Below are positions 43,245 through 52,987 of a stretch of 64,000 bases of DNA, one piece after another. How positions within the stretch are numbered: position 1 is the stretch's first letter; each line of letters starts with the position of its first letter. The notes under the pieces were generated by a model. It saw only the letters and a list, made by a program, of their open reading frames with translations. It was not told where the DNA came from and made no database searches. The DNA is from Microbacterium sp. CGR2 (GTDB taxonomy: Bacteria > Actinomycetota > Actinomycetes > Actinomycetales > Microbacteriaceae). The position numbers and the translations under genes were made by a program. The stretch covers positions 2,852,001 to 2,916,000 of the forward strand of contig NZ_RBHX01000001.1 in assembly GCF_003626735.1 (NCBI RefSeq). Direction: 5' to 3'.

Positions 43245-44921
43245 TTACGACCGCAACATGTAGGACTGAAGCGTATCGAGTCCGACACCGCCAAGGTCCA
43301 GCGCCTTCTTGTGGAACGCCTTCTCCGAGTATGCCGCGCCGTGCTTGGCCGCGTACTCCTCTTTTATGTTTTCCCAGATGCGCTGGCCCACCTTGTAGGA
43401 AGGCGCCTGGCCCGGCCAGCCGAGGTACCGGTTCACCTCGAACTGAACGAACTGGTCGGACATGTTGACGTTGGCGCGGAGGAACTCGAGAGCGTAGTCG
43501 GCGTCCCACACTCCGGTGCCATCCAGACGCGGCTTTCCGAGGTGCACCCCGATGTCGAGGACGACGCGGGCAGCGCGCATCCGCTGTCCGTCGAGCATGC
43601 CCAGACGGTCGGCGGGGTCGTCGAGGTAGCCGAGCTGCTCCATCAGGCGCTCGGCATACAGTGCCCAGCCCTCTGCGTGTCCGGACGTGCCCGCGAGGAG
43701 ACGACGCCACGAGTTGAGCTCGGAGCGGTTGTAGACGGCCTGTGCGATCTGGAGATGGTGTCCCGGCACGCCTTCGTGGAACACGGTGGTGAGCTCGCGC
43801 CACGTGTCGAACTCGGTCACACCTTCCGGCACGGACCACCACATGCGACCCGGACGCGAGAAGTCGTCCGTCGGGCCGGTGTAGTAGATTCCGCCTTCCT
43901 GCGTGGGGGCGATCATGCACTCGAGGGTGCGGATCGCTTCGGGGATGTCGAAGTGCGAGGCTCCGAGCTCGGCGACGGCTCGGTCGCTCGTCTCCTGCAT
44001 CCACTTCTGCAATGCGTCGGTGCCCACGAGCTTGCGCGACGGATCGGCCTCGAGGTGTGCCACGGCCTCTTCGACCGACGAGCCGGGAAGGATCTCGTTG
44101 GCGATGGCCGTCTGCTCTTCGACCATGCGGGCGAGTTCTTGGCGACCCCACTCGTAGGTTTCATCGAGGTCGATGGTGGCGCCCAGGAACCGACGGGAGT
44201 TGAGCGCATAGAGCTCGCGCCCGACAGCGTCGGACTCGCTCGCGACAGGGGCCAGCTCTTCGGCGAGGAAACGACGAAGCTCGTCATAGGCGACGCGCGC
44301 CGCGGCGGAATTGTCCGCCAGAGTGCGTGCGAGTGACGCCGGAAGCTGGCCTTCGCTCGGCGCGGCGTCGGCGATGAAGGCGCTGAAGAAGCCGTCGTCC
44401 GCGGTGTATCGGTCGATCTGCGTCGCGACCTCGGTGACCTGCCGACGCGCGGGTGTGACCCCCTCGGCCATTCCCTGGCGGAGCGTCTCGGTGTAGCCGC
44501 GCAGGGCGTCCGGTACGGCGGCGAGACGGGTCGCGACCACGCTCCAGTCGTCGATGGTCGCGGTGGGCATCAGGTCGAACGCCGAGCGCACGTCCTGCGC
44601 GGCGGACGCGATGACGTTGAGGTCGCGCAGATGCCACTTCTCGTCGTGGAGCTCGAGGTCGAGCCGGAGCTCGGCCCCCAGATCTGCTTTGGTGACCTCA
44701 TCGATCGCGTCGACGGGCTCGAGCGCCGACAGCTTATCGAGGGTCGCCCTGGTGGCGGCGACTACTTCGTCGTGCCCGGCCGGGCTCAGGTCACCGAAAC
44801 GACCGTTGACTTCATCCCGACCGATGTAGGTGCCGAGGGTCGGTGCCAGCTCGACGATGGTGTCGACCCATTCATCGGCGACGGCGTCGATGGCAGAGGG
44901 AGTGCGAGGAGCAGAATTCAT
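43245..44921 (-). CDS. DUF885-family putative metallopeptidase
   Basis: A 558-residue protein with the family metal motif TTVFHEGVPGHHLQ and downstream GHAEGWALYAERLMEQLG. DUF885 proteins are thermolysin-like in motif, but few have known substrates. The 3' end has a second copy downstream at 41769, so the present tail may have come with an insertion. Start chosen at MNSAPR; longer frames upstream run into the polA side. Confidence 0.88.
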   Translation of the reverse strand: MNSAPRTPSAIDAVADEWVDTIVELAPTLGTYIGRDEVNGRFGDLSPAGHDEVVAATRATLDKLSALEPVDAIDEVTKADLGAELRLDLELHDEKWHLRDLNVIASAAQDVRSAFDLMPTATIDDWSVVATRLAAVPDALRGYTETLRQGMAEGVTPARRQVTEVATQIDRYTADDGFFSAFIADAAPSEGQLPASLARTLADNSAAARVAYDELRRFLAEELAPVASESDAVGRELYALNSRRFLGATIDLDETYEWGRQELARMVEEQTAIANEILPGSSVEEAVAHLEADPSRKLVGTDALQKWMQETSDRAVAELGASHFDIPEAIRTLECMIAPTQEGGIYYTGPTDDFSRPGRMWWSVPEGVTEFDTWRELTTVFHEGVPGHHLQIAQAVYNRSELNSWRRLLAGTSGHAEGWALYAERLMEQLGYLDDPADRLGMLDGQRMRAARVVLDIGVHLGKPRLDGTGVWDADYALEFLRANVNMSDQFVQFEVNRYLGWPGQAPSYKVGQRIWENIKEEYAAKHGAAYSEKAFHKKALDLGGVGLDTLQSYMLRS

Positions 44922-44962
44922 GCGCTCCAGCCTAGCCCCCGGCAATATTTCGGCTGCGGAGA

Positions 44963-47596
44963 TCAGTGCGCCGCTTCGTTCCAGTCGCGACCGCGACCCA
45001 CCTGCACGTCGAGCGGCACCGTCAGGTCGGCCGCGTCGCCCATGCGAGCGCGGACGATCCGCTCTGCGGCATCCCACTCGCCCGGGGCCACCTCGACCAC
45101 GAGTTCGTCGTGGATCTGCAGGAGAACGCGCGAACCGAGTTTCTCCGAACGGAGGTCGTCGTGGATGTTCAGGATCGCGATCTTCATGATGTCGGCCGCG
45201 CTGCCCTGAATGGGCGCGTTCAGCGCGGCACGCTCGGCGTTCTCACGCAGCACCCGGTTGGGGCTCGCGAGATCCGGGAACGGCCGGCGGCGTCCGAAGA
45301 TGGTCTCGGTGTACCCGACCTCCTTGGCGCGCATCACAGAGGCCCGGAGATAGTCGCGGACGGCGCCGAAGCGGGCGAAGTACTCGACCATCAGCTGCTT
45401 CGCCTCGGACTGCTCGATGCGCAGCTGCTTGGAGAGACCGAACGCCGAGAGACCGTACACGAGGCCGTACGACATGGCTTTCACCTTGGTGCGCATGGCG
45501 GAGGTGACTTCGCTCGGCTCGACGCCGAACACCCGCGCGCCGACGAAACGGTGCAGGTCTTCGCCACTGTTGAACGCCTCGATGAGTCCTTCGTCGCCCG
45601 AGAGATGCGCCATGATGCGCATCTCGATCTGCGAGTAGTCGGCCGTCAGAAGCGCCTCGTATCCGTCGCCGACCTGGAAGGCGCTGCGGATGCGGCGGGA
45701 CTCCTCCGTGCGCACGGGGATGTTCTGCAGGTTCGGGTCGGTGCTGGAGAGACGCCCGGTCTGGCTTCCGGTCTGCACGTAGGTGGTGTGCACTCGGTGG
45801 TCTTCGCCGATGGCGGTGTCGAGCGATTCGATGATCTGGCGGAGCTTCGTCGCCTCCCGGTGCTGCAGAAGAAGGCGCAGGAACGGGTGAGGATGGGTGT
45901 CCTGCAGGTCGGCCAGCACGGCGGCATCCGTCGAGTACCCGGTCTTCGTCTTGCGCGTCTTCGGCAGCTGGAGATCCTCGAAGAGCACTTCCTGCAGTTG
46001 CTTCGGTGAGCCCAGATTGAACTCGCGGCCGACGACGGTGAAGGCTTCCTGTGCCAGCCCGTCGGCGCGAATGGCGAGCTCACCGGAGAAGGTGGAGAGC
46101 ACCTCGTGAGAGACGGCCACGCCGGCGAACTCCATGTCGGCGAGCGTCGTGAGCGTCGGCAGCTCGATGTCGACGAGAACCTTCGCGACCGACTCGGGGA
46201 TGTCTTCACGCAGCGCCTCCGCCACGCGCAGCGCGAACCAGGCTTCCTGCGACGGCGTCGCGCCTTCGGTCTCGGGAACGAGCTGGGTCGGATCGGCCTC
46301 AGGGAGCTTCTCGCCGAGGTAGCGCTCGACGAGGTCTGCGAGCGTCTTGTCGGGGAAGCTCGGACGGAGCATCCACCCGGCGAGGCTCGTGTCGTACGCG
46401 AGCCCGCCGAGGCGCACGCCCTGGCGCAGGAGCGCCTTGAGCTGAGGCTTCGCGTCGTGGAAGACCTTGGGACTGCCCGACTCGAGCCAGCCACTCAGTT
46501 CCTCGGCCGCTTCATCGGTCCAACCGGTCTCTCGCAGCTGATCGGTGGTCGAGGCGCCGATCCGGACCGGTTTTCCGCCCTGAAGCGCGATGCGGACGGC
46601 GACGTCGCTCTCTTGTGCGGAGGCCCAGGCGGCGAACTCGGTGGGCGTCACCTCGGATGGCACAGGCAGAACAACCACGGAGGCGGGGTCGTCGGCGACT
46701 TCGCCTGCACCGACGGCCTCGAACACGCGGGGAAGCAGCGTGCGGAACTCGAGACGGGCGAAGATGTCGCGCACCGCCTGCGGATCGATCGGCGCCACGG
46801 CGAGGTCGCCCGGTGTGACAGGCAGCTCGACATCGCGCAGCAGGCGGTTGAGCTTGCGATTGCGGCGGACGTCTTCGATGTGGTCGCGAAGATTGCCGCC
46901 GACCACGCCCTTGATCTCGCCGGCCCGGTCGAGCAGCTCGTCAAGGGTGCCGAACTGCGTGAGCCACTTGACCGCGGTCTTCTCCCCCACCTTCGGCACC
47001 CCGGGAAGGTTGTCACTGGTCTCGCCCACCAGAGCCGCGATGTCGGGATACTGCTCGGGGCGCACCCCGTAGCGCTCCTGCACGGTGGCGGGGTCGTAGC
47101 GTTTCAGCTGGGAGACGCCCTGCACCGAGGGGTACAGAAGCGTGACGTCGTCGTCGACGAGCTGGATGCTGTCGCGGTCTCCCGACACGACCAGCACGTC
47201 ATAGCCCTGCTCTGCACCTTGCGTCGAAAGCGTCGCGAGGATGTCGTCGGCCTCGATGCCCTCCTTGGTGAGCACCGGGATCGACATCGCCGCAAGGCAG
47301 TCCTGGAGGAGCGGGATCTGGCCGCGGAACTCCTGCGGGGTCTCGGACCTGGTGGCCTTGTACTCGGGGTACTCGTCGGTACGGAAGGAGTGTCGCGAGG
47401 TGTCGAACGCGATCGCCATGTGCGTCGGGCGCTCGGCCTTGATCAGGTTCACCAACATCGACAGGAAGCCATAAATGGCGTTCGTGTGCTGGTTGTCCTT
47501 CGTCGTGAAATTCTCGACCGGAAGGGCGAAGAAGGCACGATAGGCGAGCGAATGGCCGTCGACGACCATGAGGGTAGGCTTTGCGGAGTCCGTCAC
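44963..47596 (-). CDS. polA: DNA polymerase I
   Basis: An 877-residue enzyme: N-terminal 5'-3' exonuclease/flap domain (MVVDGHSLAYRAFFAL, EADDILATLS, SGDRDSIQLV, LVGETSDNLPGVPKVGEK), a middle domain in which I see no DEDD proofreading set, and a polymerase with motif A DYSQIEMRIMAHLSGDE, motif B MRTKVKAMSYGLVYGLSAFG and motif C LLQIHDELVVEV. It removes primers and fills gaps in replication and repair. Divergent from a thioesterase gene. Confidence 0.97.
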   Translation of the reverse strand: MTDSAKPTLMVVDGHSLAYRAFFALPVENFTTKDNQHTNAIYGFLSMLVNLIKAERPTHMAIAFDTSRHSFRTDEYPEYKATRSETPQEFRGQIPLLQDCLAAMSIPVLTKEGIEADDILATLSTQGAEQGYDVLVVSGDRDSIQLVDDDVTLLYPSVQGVSQLKRYDPATVQERYGVRPEQYPDIAALVGETSDNLPGVPKVGEKTAVKWLTQFGTLDELLDRAGEIKGVVGGNLRDHIEDVRRNRKLNRLLRDVELPVTPGDLAVAPIDPQAVRDIFARLEFRTLLPRVFEAVGAGEVADDPASVVVLPVPSEVTPTEFAAWASAQESDVAVRIALQGGKPVRIGASTTDQLRETGWTDEAAEELSGWLESGSPKVFHDAKPQLKALLRQGVRLGGLAYDTSLAGWMLRPSFPDKTLADLVERYLGEKLPEADPTQLVPETEGATPSQEAWFALRVAEALREDIPESVAKVLVDIELPTLTTLADMEFAGVAVSHEVLSTFSGELAIRADGLAQEAFTVVGREFNLGSPKQLQEVLFEDLQLPKTRKTKTGYSTDAAVLADLQDTHPHPFLRLLLQHREATKLRQIIESLDTAIGEDHRVHTTYVQTGSQTGRLSSTDPNLQNIPVRTEESRRIRSAFQVGDGYEALLTADYSQIEMRIMAHLSGDEGLIEAFNSGEDLHRFVGARVFGVEPSEVTSAMRTKVKAMSYGLVYGLSAFGLSKQLRIEQSEAKQLMVEYFARFGAVRDYLRASVMRAKEVGYTETIFGRRRPFPDLASPNRVLRENAERAALNAPIQGSAADIMKIAILNIHDDLRSEKLGSRVLLQIHDELVVEVAPGEWDAAERIVRARMGDAADLTVPLDVQVGRGRDWNEAAH

Positions 47597-47640
47597 CCTG
47601 TCAGCCTAACGAGGACGACAGACACCCGCTGAGGAGGATC

Positions 47641-48069
47641 ATGACCGACGTCGCCACGACCGAAGGACTCGAGTGGGCGACAGCCCGCGGAATGGGCGCC
47701 CTCGCCGAGAAGATGGGCATGAAGTTCGTCGAGTTCAGCATCGATCGCTGCGTCGCGACCATGCCCGTCGAGGGGAACACGCAACCGGTCGGACTCATGC
47801 ATGGTGGGGCCTACGTCGTGCTCGGCGAGTCGCTGGGGTCGATGGCTGCCAACCTGCACGCGGGCGCCGGACGCCTTGCCGTCGGGGTCGACATCAACGC
47901 CACGCACACGCGCTCCGCCACGTCCGGTGTCGTCACCGGCGTCTGCACGCCCGTTCATCTCGGGCGGAGCATCACGGTGCACGAGATCGTCGTGTCCGAT
48001 GATCAGGGTCGCCGGTGCTCCACCATCCGCATCACCAACATGATCAAGCCCGCTCCGGCGCAGAGCTGA
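47641..48069 (+). CDS. PaaI-family hotdog thioesterase
   Basis: A 142-residue single hotdog domain with MPVEGNTQPVGLMHGGAYVV and LGESLGSMAA, as in acyl-CoA thioesterases acting on aromatic or short acyl-CoA esters. The ATG follows GGAGGATC. Conserved neighbour of polA in related genomes by my recollection. Confidence 0.9.
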   Translation: MTDVATTEGLEWATARGMGALAEKMGMKFVEFSIDRCVATMPVEGNTQPVGLMHGGAYVVLGESLGSMAANLHAGAGRLAVGVDINATHTRSATSGVVTGVCTPVHLGRSITVHEIVVSDDQGRRCSTIRITNMIKPAPAQS

Positions 48070-48072
48070 GCG

Positions 48073-48465
48073 TCATTCCAGCAGGCGCTGGAAGAGCAGG
48101 TGGTCCTGCCACTCCCCCGCGACGCGGAGGTATCTCGGCGCATGGCCGATCCGCTCGAACCCGTTGGCGGTGAGCACCGCCTGAGAGCCGGTGTTGTGGA
48201 TCAGCGTCGCCGCCTGCAGACGATGCAGTTTCAGCTGTCCGGGCGTACTGGTGCTGCGCCCTGCGACGGCATCCGCAACGCACTGCTGCGCGTTCTGCTC
48301 CTGCCATTCGTCGGCGAAGAACGTCTCGTCACGTGAGGGTTCCCACGGCGCGAGATGCTCACGGTTCGCACGATACGCACGCGCCAGCGCCGCGCCGTCG
48401 CCGACCCGAACCGCGCGCAGAGTGTGTTCGGCGTCGAGCCGAACGTGAGATTTCGACGAGCTCAA
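48073..48465 (-). pseudogene. GNAT acetyltransferase with internal deletion
   Basis: A 130-residue RimJ-like protein. The N-terminus (RANREHLAPWEPSRDETFF) and C-terminus (HRLQAATLIHNTGSQAVL, GHAPRYLRVAGEWQDHLLFQ) are normal, but about 45 residues with the central strands and the acetyl-CoA loop are missing between AGRSTS and PGQLKLHRLQ. The frame is kept. It should not bind acetyl-CoA and is probably inactive. Convergent with the thioesterase gene. Confidence 0.7.
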
Positions 48466-48481
48466 TCTGAGCCCTCCGGGC

Positions 48482-49099
48482 TCACTTCTTGGGTGCGAGC
48501 TGCTCGATGATGGCCTTGGCGACGTCCTGCATCGTCAGGCGGCGGTCCATCGAAGCCTTCTGGATCCAGCGGAAAGCCTCGGGCTCGCTCAGGCCCATCT
48601 TCTCGTTGAGCAAGCCCTTGGCGCGATCGACGAGCTTCCGGGTCTCGAAGCGCTCGACCATGTCGGCGACCTCGGCCTCCAGGGTGATGATCTGCTCGTG
48701 ACGGGCGAGAGCGATCTCGATCGCCGGAAGGAGGTCGTTCGGCGTGAACGGCTTGACGACGTACGCCAGCGCGCCGGCTTCGCTCGCCCGCTCGACGAGC
48801 TCTTTCTGGCTGAACGCCGTGAGGAGGACGACCGGCGCGATGTTGCCCTTGTGCAGCTTCTCGGCGGCGCTGATGCCGTCGAGCTGGGGCATCTTGACGT
48901 CCATGATCACCAGGTCCGGGCGCAGCTCGGTGGCAAGCGCGACCGCGGTCTCACCGTCACCGGCCTCACCGACGACATCGAAGCCGTTGTCGCGAAGGAT
49001 CTCGACGATGTCGAGACGGATCAGCGATTCGTCTTCGGCGACGACGACGCGTCGGGGTGCGGATGCCGTGGGCTGCTCAGCCAGTTCTTCCTCTGTCAC
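48482..49099 (-). CDS. pdtaR: ANTAR-domain response regulator (PdtaR-like)
   Basis: A 205-residue regulator. Residues 18-135 are a receiver domain with acidic pocket (VVAEDESLIRLDI), phospho-Asp in LVIMDVKMPQLDG and Lys in YVVKPF. Residues 140-200 are an ANTAR RNA-binding domain (KLVDRAKGLLNEKMGLSEPE). Such proteins bind dual hexaloop RNAs to prevent termination. The cognate PdtaS kinase is not in the window. Confidence 0.93.
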   Translation of the reverse strand: MTEEELAEQPTASAPRRVVVAEDESLIRLDIVEILRDNGFDVVGEAGDGETAVALATELRPDLVIMDVKMPQLDGISAAEKLHKGNIAPVVLLTAFSQKELVERASEAGALAYVVKPFTPNDLLPAIEIALARHEQIITLEAEVADMVERFETRKLVDRAKGLLNEKMGLSEPEAFRWIQKASMDRRLTMQDVAKAIIEQLAPKK

Positions 49100-49200
49100 A
49101 CGACCATCCTACTCGGAAGCCCCCGCCTCCCGACCGTAGGCGCACGCCCCGGCGCTTCGAGCGGCTCGTCCTGCGCTAAAGTCGAAGGCGCAACACACGA

Positions 49201-49283
49201 GCCGGCGTGGCGGAATGGCAGACGCGGAGCACTCAAAATGCTTTGTCCGAAAGGGCGTGTGGGTTCGAGTCCCACCGCCGGCA
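49201..49283 (+). tRNA. tRNA-Leu, anticodon CAA
   Basis: Acceptor arms GCCGGCG/CGCCGGC pair perfectly, the D-loop region is GGCGGAATGGCAGACGC, the anticodon stem GAGCA/TGCTT holds the loop CTCAAAA with anticodon CAA, a long variable arm (TGTCCGAAAGGGCG) marks a class II tRNA, and the T arm is GTGGG-TTCGAGT-CCCAC. The CCA end is not fully encoded. It reads UUG codons. Confidence 0.95.
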
Positions 49284-49304
49284 CCGAACGAGATGTATGA
49301 CGTC

Positions 49305-49577
49305 TCAGTAGTCGAAGGCGAGCCAGGGGCCGTCCAACGGCGGCGGCTCCAGCTCGTGGCGTTCGAGCTCCTCGGCGGAACGCTCGATCACCTCGAACCG
49401 CACGGGTACGCCCGGGGCGACCAGCAGGGAGATGGTGCCATGGCCCACCGTGCGGAACTCGACGAAGTCGGACCCCTCGCGCATCGCCGCGACGATCGCC
49501 GCCTTGGTCTTGTCGACGTCCTGCTCCGCGTCGAGCAGGAAGGTCTGCCCGTCGAACCTGACCTTGTTGACCTTCAT
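49305..49577 (-). CDS. Small unknown protein
   Basis: A 90-residue protein rich in beta strands and charge (MKVNKVRFDGQTFLLDAEQD at the start) without a recognised family. It reads as real coding sequence with an ATG start and ends near the tRNA gene. The 235 bp after its start (49578-49812) show no gene. Confidence 0.6.
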   Translation of the reverse strand: MKVNKVRFDGQTFLLDAEQDVDKTKAAIVAAMREGSDFVEFRTVGHGTISLLVAPGVPVRFEVIERSAEELERHELEPPPLDGPWLAFDY

Positions 49578-49812
49578 CGTCGCTCCCCTACGCCGCGTGC
49601 CCCGAACAGGATCGCCGTTTCCGCCTAGGCGACCCAGAGCTCGGGATATGCTCCGACGCTACATGCGCCTGGATTGAAAAGCGCTGTTTCGTGAGATTCA
49701 CAGGGCTCCCATATCGTTCGACGACGGGGCCCGCATCGCCTCGGAGGCCCGCGAGCACAGGGCCGGGGCCGAAGGAAAGGACAGAAGCGGGCGCCGAGGG
49801 CGGCCAGTCTTC

Positions 49813-50523
49813 CTAGTCCGGTGCGGATGCCGGGGCGTGTTCTCCCCCGGCACCGGCTCCGTGCTCCGCGAGCACGGCGAGTTCCGCGAGCACCCGCGGG
49901 TGGGCGAGGATCCGGAAGTGCCCGCCGGTCTCCAGTCGAACGTTCTTCGCCCCCGCCAATTCGCTGCCCTCCGGGATGTGCGGGTCGAAGCTCGCATAGA
50001 TCGACACGATGCGCTCATTCACGGACAGCTGACGCGCAAGGCTCACGATCGACGGGTGTTCCGGTGAGAAGGCCCGAAGAGTACCCACGGGGATCATCCG
50101 CGCGTAGCGTGATCCGCCGAACGGGGTCGCCACCGCGAGCATCGAACGCACTCGCGCTGCGGCATGCCCCGTCATGGCGAGCTTGCCGGCGAGACCGCCT
50201 TTGCTGTGGGCGACCAAGATCACGTCCGTCAGATCGTTCGCTTCCAGGTACTCCGCGACCCGCTCGGCCATCTCGGCGACGGGCCGGCGATTGCGGCGGA
50301 GGGTGTCGACGACGTGCACGGGGTGGCCCCGGTCGTGCAGCGCCGTGATGAGCGGCTGCATGAATTTCCAGGTCTCATACACGCCGGGGAGAACGACGAT
50401 GTGCGCCGCTTCGCCACCCCCGAACGAGCGCGAGTCCGTGCGATCGAACGTGGCGCGCACTTGCCAGTACCCGGCATAGATGTAGTCCGCCATCCACCAC
50501 GCCGCGGTCTTCAGAGGATTGAT
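49813..50523 (-). CDS. Alpha/beta hydrolase with non-standard start
   Basis: A 236-residue lipase-like hydrolase: HVVVLPG-type strand (AHIVVLPGVYETWKFM), nucleophile VAHSKGG (GxSxG-like with Ala for Gly), acid Asp near YASFDPHIPE and His in TGGHFRIL. By similarity the protein should begin at INPLKTAAWW, where the codon is ATC with GAGGAG 6 nt before it. The nearest ATG is ten codons later (50493), and an upstream GTG at 50577 lies inside the neighbouring gene. The start overlaps the upstream hydrolase end by 13 bp. Confidence 0.75.
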   Translation of the reverse strand: MNPLKTAAWWMADYIYAGYWQVRATFDRTDSRSFGGGEAAHIVVLPGVYETWKFMQPLITALHDRGHPVHVVDTLRRNRRPVAEMAERVAEYLEANDLTDVILVAHSKGGLAGKLAMTGHAAARVRSMLAVATPFGGSRYARMIPVGTLRAFSPEHPSIVSLARQLSVNERIVSIYASFDPHIPEGSELAGAKNVRLETGGHFRILAHPRVLAELAVLAEHGAGAGGEHAPASAPD

Positions 50524-51326
50524 GACGCGCTCCTCGACTCCGCGCCGGCCGCGCGCACTGCCGCGGCATCCGGCCACGCCGCCTGCGTGTGGAAGAGAAT
50601 GGCCGAAGCGACGGCACGGGGCGCCGACTGCTGCGCCACGTGATGCTGCCCCGGAATCTCCACCAGACGTGAGACCGGAGCCGCGTCCCGCAGTCGGCGG
50701 CACCATGCACGCCCGGCGACCGGGTCGTCTTCCCCGCGCATGACGAGCAGGGGCATCGTCAGCTCGCGCACTCGATGCTCCGTCGGATAAGCGATCATGT
50801 GGCGCACCTGACGCAAGTACCAGGGGATGCCGCAGCGCAGGTAGTCGGTGAAGACGATCAGATTGATCTGAGGCGTCTCGCCGAGAGTGTCGACAGCGAG
50901 GGCGCGCGCCTGCGCCCATACGGTCCGGTGCCGCTCGTCGACGACCGGACCGATCGCCACGACCGCCGCGACGAGTTCTGGCCGATGAGCTGCCGCCTCC
51001 ACCACCCACTGCGCGCCCATCGAATGCCCGACCAGGACGATGCGATCTTCGCCGAGTGTCGCGATGACATCCGCAAGCGCCCGTCCCATCCGCGGCACGT
51101 CGACATCGCTCTGCGGCTTGGGCAGGCCGGCGAAGCCGGGAAGATCGATGGAGATGACCCGGGTGGATGCCGCAAGCACGTCACGCAGGCGCGACAGATA
51201 CCGGTGCGACATCCCGATGCCGTGGACCAGCACCACCGTGGGGCCTACTGAACGGGGCGGCCGCGCACTGTCGATCACGCGGAACGCCAGGTCTGCGACG
51301 TCGACGCGGCGCTGCTGTGATGCCAT
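50511..51326 (-). CDS. Alpha/beta hydrolase
   Basis: A 271-residue hydrolase of the classic fold: oxyanion HG in VLVHGIGMSHRYL, nucleophile GHSMGA, acid in MRGEDDPVAG and His in PGQHHVAQ. The substrate is unknown. It overlaps the following hydrolase gene and both are probably expressed together. Confidence 0.9.
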   Translation of the reverse strand: MASQQRRVDVADLAFRVIDSARPPRSVGPTVVLVHGIGMSHRYLSRLRDVLAASTRVISIDLPGFAGLPKPQSDVDVPRMGRALADVIATLGEDRIVLVGHSMGAQWVVEAAAHRPELVAAVVAIGPVVDERHRTVWAQARALAVDTLGETPQINLIVFTDYLRCGIPWYLRQVRHMIAYPTEHRVRELTMPLLVMRGEDDPVAGRAWCRRLRDAAPVSRLVEIPGQHHVAQQSAPRAVASAILFHTQAAWPDAAAVRAAGAESRSASSIL

Positions 51327-51430
51327 GAGCCGAAACTACCCGACGACTTCCGACACCAGCAGCGGGTTGACGCGGCGCGTCGGGGCGTGCACTTTCCTGA
51401 CGGAGGGGCGCACAGGCACCGGTCACGAAG

Positions 51431-51455
51431 AAGGGCGAGGCCTGAGCCCCGCCCT
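51431..51455 (-). terminator. Rho-independent terminator of pyk
   Basis: A GC-rich stem (AAGGGCGAGGC with GCCCCGCCCT, one mismatch) around a CTGA-type loop, 20 nt after the pyk stop on the minus strand, followed by a pyrimidine-rich CTTCTTC tract. Confidence 0.65.
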
Positions 51456-51474
51456 CCTTTCGTCGACCTTCAGG

Positions 51475-52926
51475 TCAGACAGTCGCTTCCTTGTAGATGG
51501 GAGCTGCGCCGTTGACGGCATCCCCGACCTTGTGGACGCGGATGTCGTTCGTGGAACCCACGATTCCGGGAGGGGAGCCGGAGATCACCACGACCTTGTC
51601 GCCTTCGACGGCGAGTCCGTTGCTCAGCAGATAGTCATCGACCTGCAGATACATGAGGTCGGTGTGCTGCACCATGTCGACCAGGGTCGAGCGGATGCCC
51701 CACGTCAGCGCCATGCGACGGCGGATGTCCGGCTCCGGGGTGAATGCGAGCATCGGGATGCGCGAACGCAACCGGGAGAGGCGGCGTGCGGAGTCACCCG
51801 ACTGGGTGAAGACGCAGAGGAATTTGGCCTCGACGAACTCGGCGACCTCGAGCGCCGCGAGCGTGATGGCACCACCCTGGGTGCGCGGCTTGGTGGTCAG
51901 CGGCGCGATGCGCTCCAGGCCGTGCTCCTCAGTGGACTCGATGATGCGGGCCATCGTCTCGACCACACCGACCGGGTAGTCGCCCACGCTGGTCTCGCCG
52001 GAGAGCATGACCGCGTCGGCGCCGTCGAGGACGGCGTTGGCGACGTCGGAGGTCTCGGCGCGCGTCGGCACCGGGCTGTTGATCATCGACTCGAGCATCT
52101 GCGTGGCGACGATCACCGGCTTGGCGTTGCGACGAGCGATCTCGACCGCGCGCTTCTGCACGATCGGGACGGCCTCGAGCGGAAGCTCCACACCCAGGTC
52201 ACCGCGGGCGACCATGATGGCGTCGAACGCATCGACGATCTCCTCGAGAGCGTCGACAGCCTGAGGCTTCTCGACCTTGGCGATGACGGGGACGCGGACG
52301 CCCTCCTCCGCCATGATCTCGTGCACGCGCGTCACATCGGACGCGTTGCGTACGAAGGACAGCGCGATCAGGTCGGCGCCGATGCGCAGACCCCAGCGGA
52401 GGTCGTCTTCGTCCTTCTCGCTCAGAGCGGGAACGTTGACCGCCACGCCCGGGAGGTTGATGCCCTTGTTGTTGGAGACGGCTCCGGCGACGATGACGCG
52501 CGTCGTGACGGTGACGCCGTCGGTCTCGACGACCTGCACGCGCACCTTGCCGTCGTCGATGAGGAGGAAGTCACCGGCCTTGACGTCGTTCGGCAGCCCC
52601 TTGAAGGTCGTGCCGCAGATGTCCTTGTTGCCGATGATGTCCTCGGTGGTGATCTTGAAGATGTCGCCGACCGCGAGCTCGTAGGGCCCGGCTTCGAACT
52701 TGCCGAGACGGATCTTCGGTCCCTGCAGGTCGACCAGGATGGCGACGGCGCGACCCGCGTCGTCAGCCGCACGCCGGACGTTGGCGTAGTTGTTCTCGTG
52801 CACGGAGTAGTCGCCGTGGCTGAGGTTCAGTCGAGCGACATCCACTCCCGCGTCGATCAGTGCGCGCACCGTCTCATAGGTGGAAGTGGCGGGGCCCAGG
52901 GTGGCGACGATTTTCGCGCGTCTCAA
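51475..52926 (-). CDS. pyk: Pyruvate kinase
   Basis: A 483-residue glycolytic enzyme converting phosphoenolpyruvate and ADP to pyruvate and ATP. Seen: [17 protein letters not shown] at the N-terminus, [14 protein letters not shown], the active-site lysine/metal region [14 protein letters not shown] and [20 protein letters not shown], and [16 protein letters not shown]. Full length. Followed by a terminator. Confidence 0.97.
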   Translation of the reverse strand: MRRAKIVATLGPATSTYETVRALIDAGVDVARLNLSHGDYSVHENNYANVRRAADDAGRAVAILVDLQGPKIRLGKFEAGPYELAVGDIFKITTEDIIGNKDICGTTFKGLPNDVKAGDFLLIDDGKVRVQVVETDGVTVTTRVIVAGAVSNNKGINLPGVAVNVPALSEKDEDDLRWGLRIGADLIALSFVRNASDVTRVHEIMAEEGVRVPVIAKVEKPQAVDALEEIVDAFDAIMVARGDLGVELPLEAVPIVQKRAVEIARRNAKPVIVATQMLESMINSPVPTRAETSDVANAVLDGADAVMLSGETSVGDYPVGVVETMARIIESTEEHGLERIAPLTTKPRTQGGAITLAALEVAEFVEAKFLCVFTQSGDSARRLSRLRSRIPMLAFTPEPDIRRRMALTWGIRSTLVDMVQHTDLMYLQVDDYLLSNGLAVEGDKVVVISGSPPGIVGSTNDIRVHKVGDAVNGAAPIYKEATV

Positions 52927-52987
52927 CAGATTCTCCAGGGTAGAAAGTTGGGGGAAGATAAATCAGGCGACGGTGCCGCCGCTCAGC

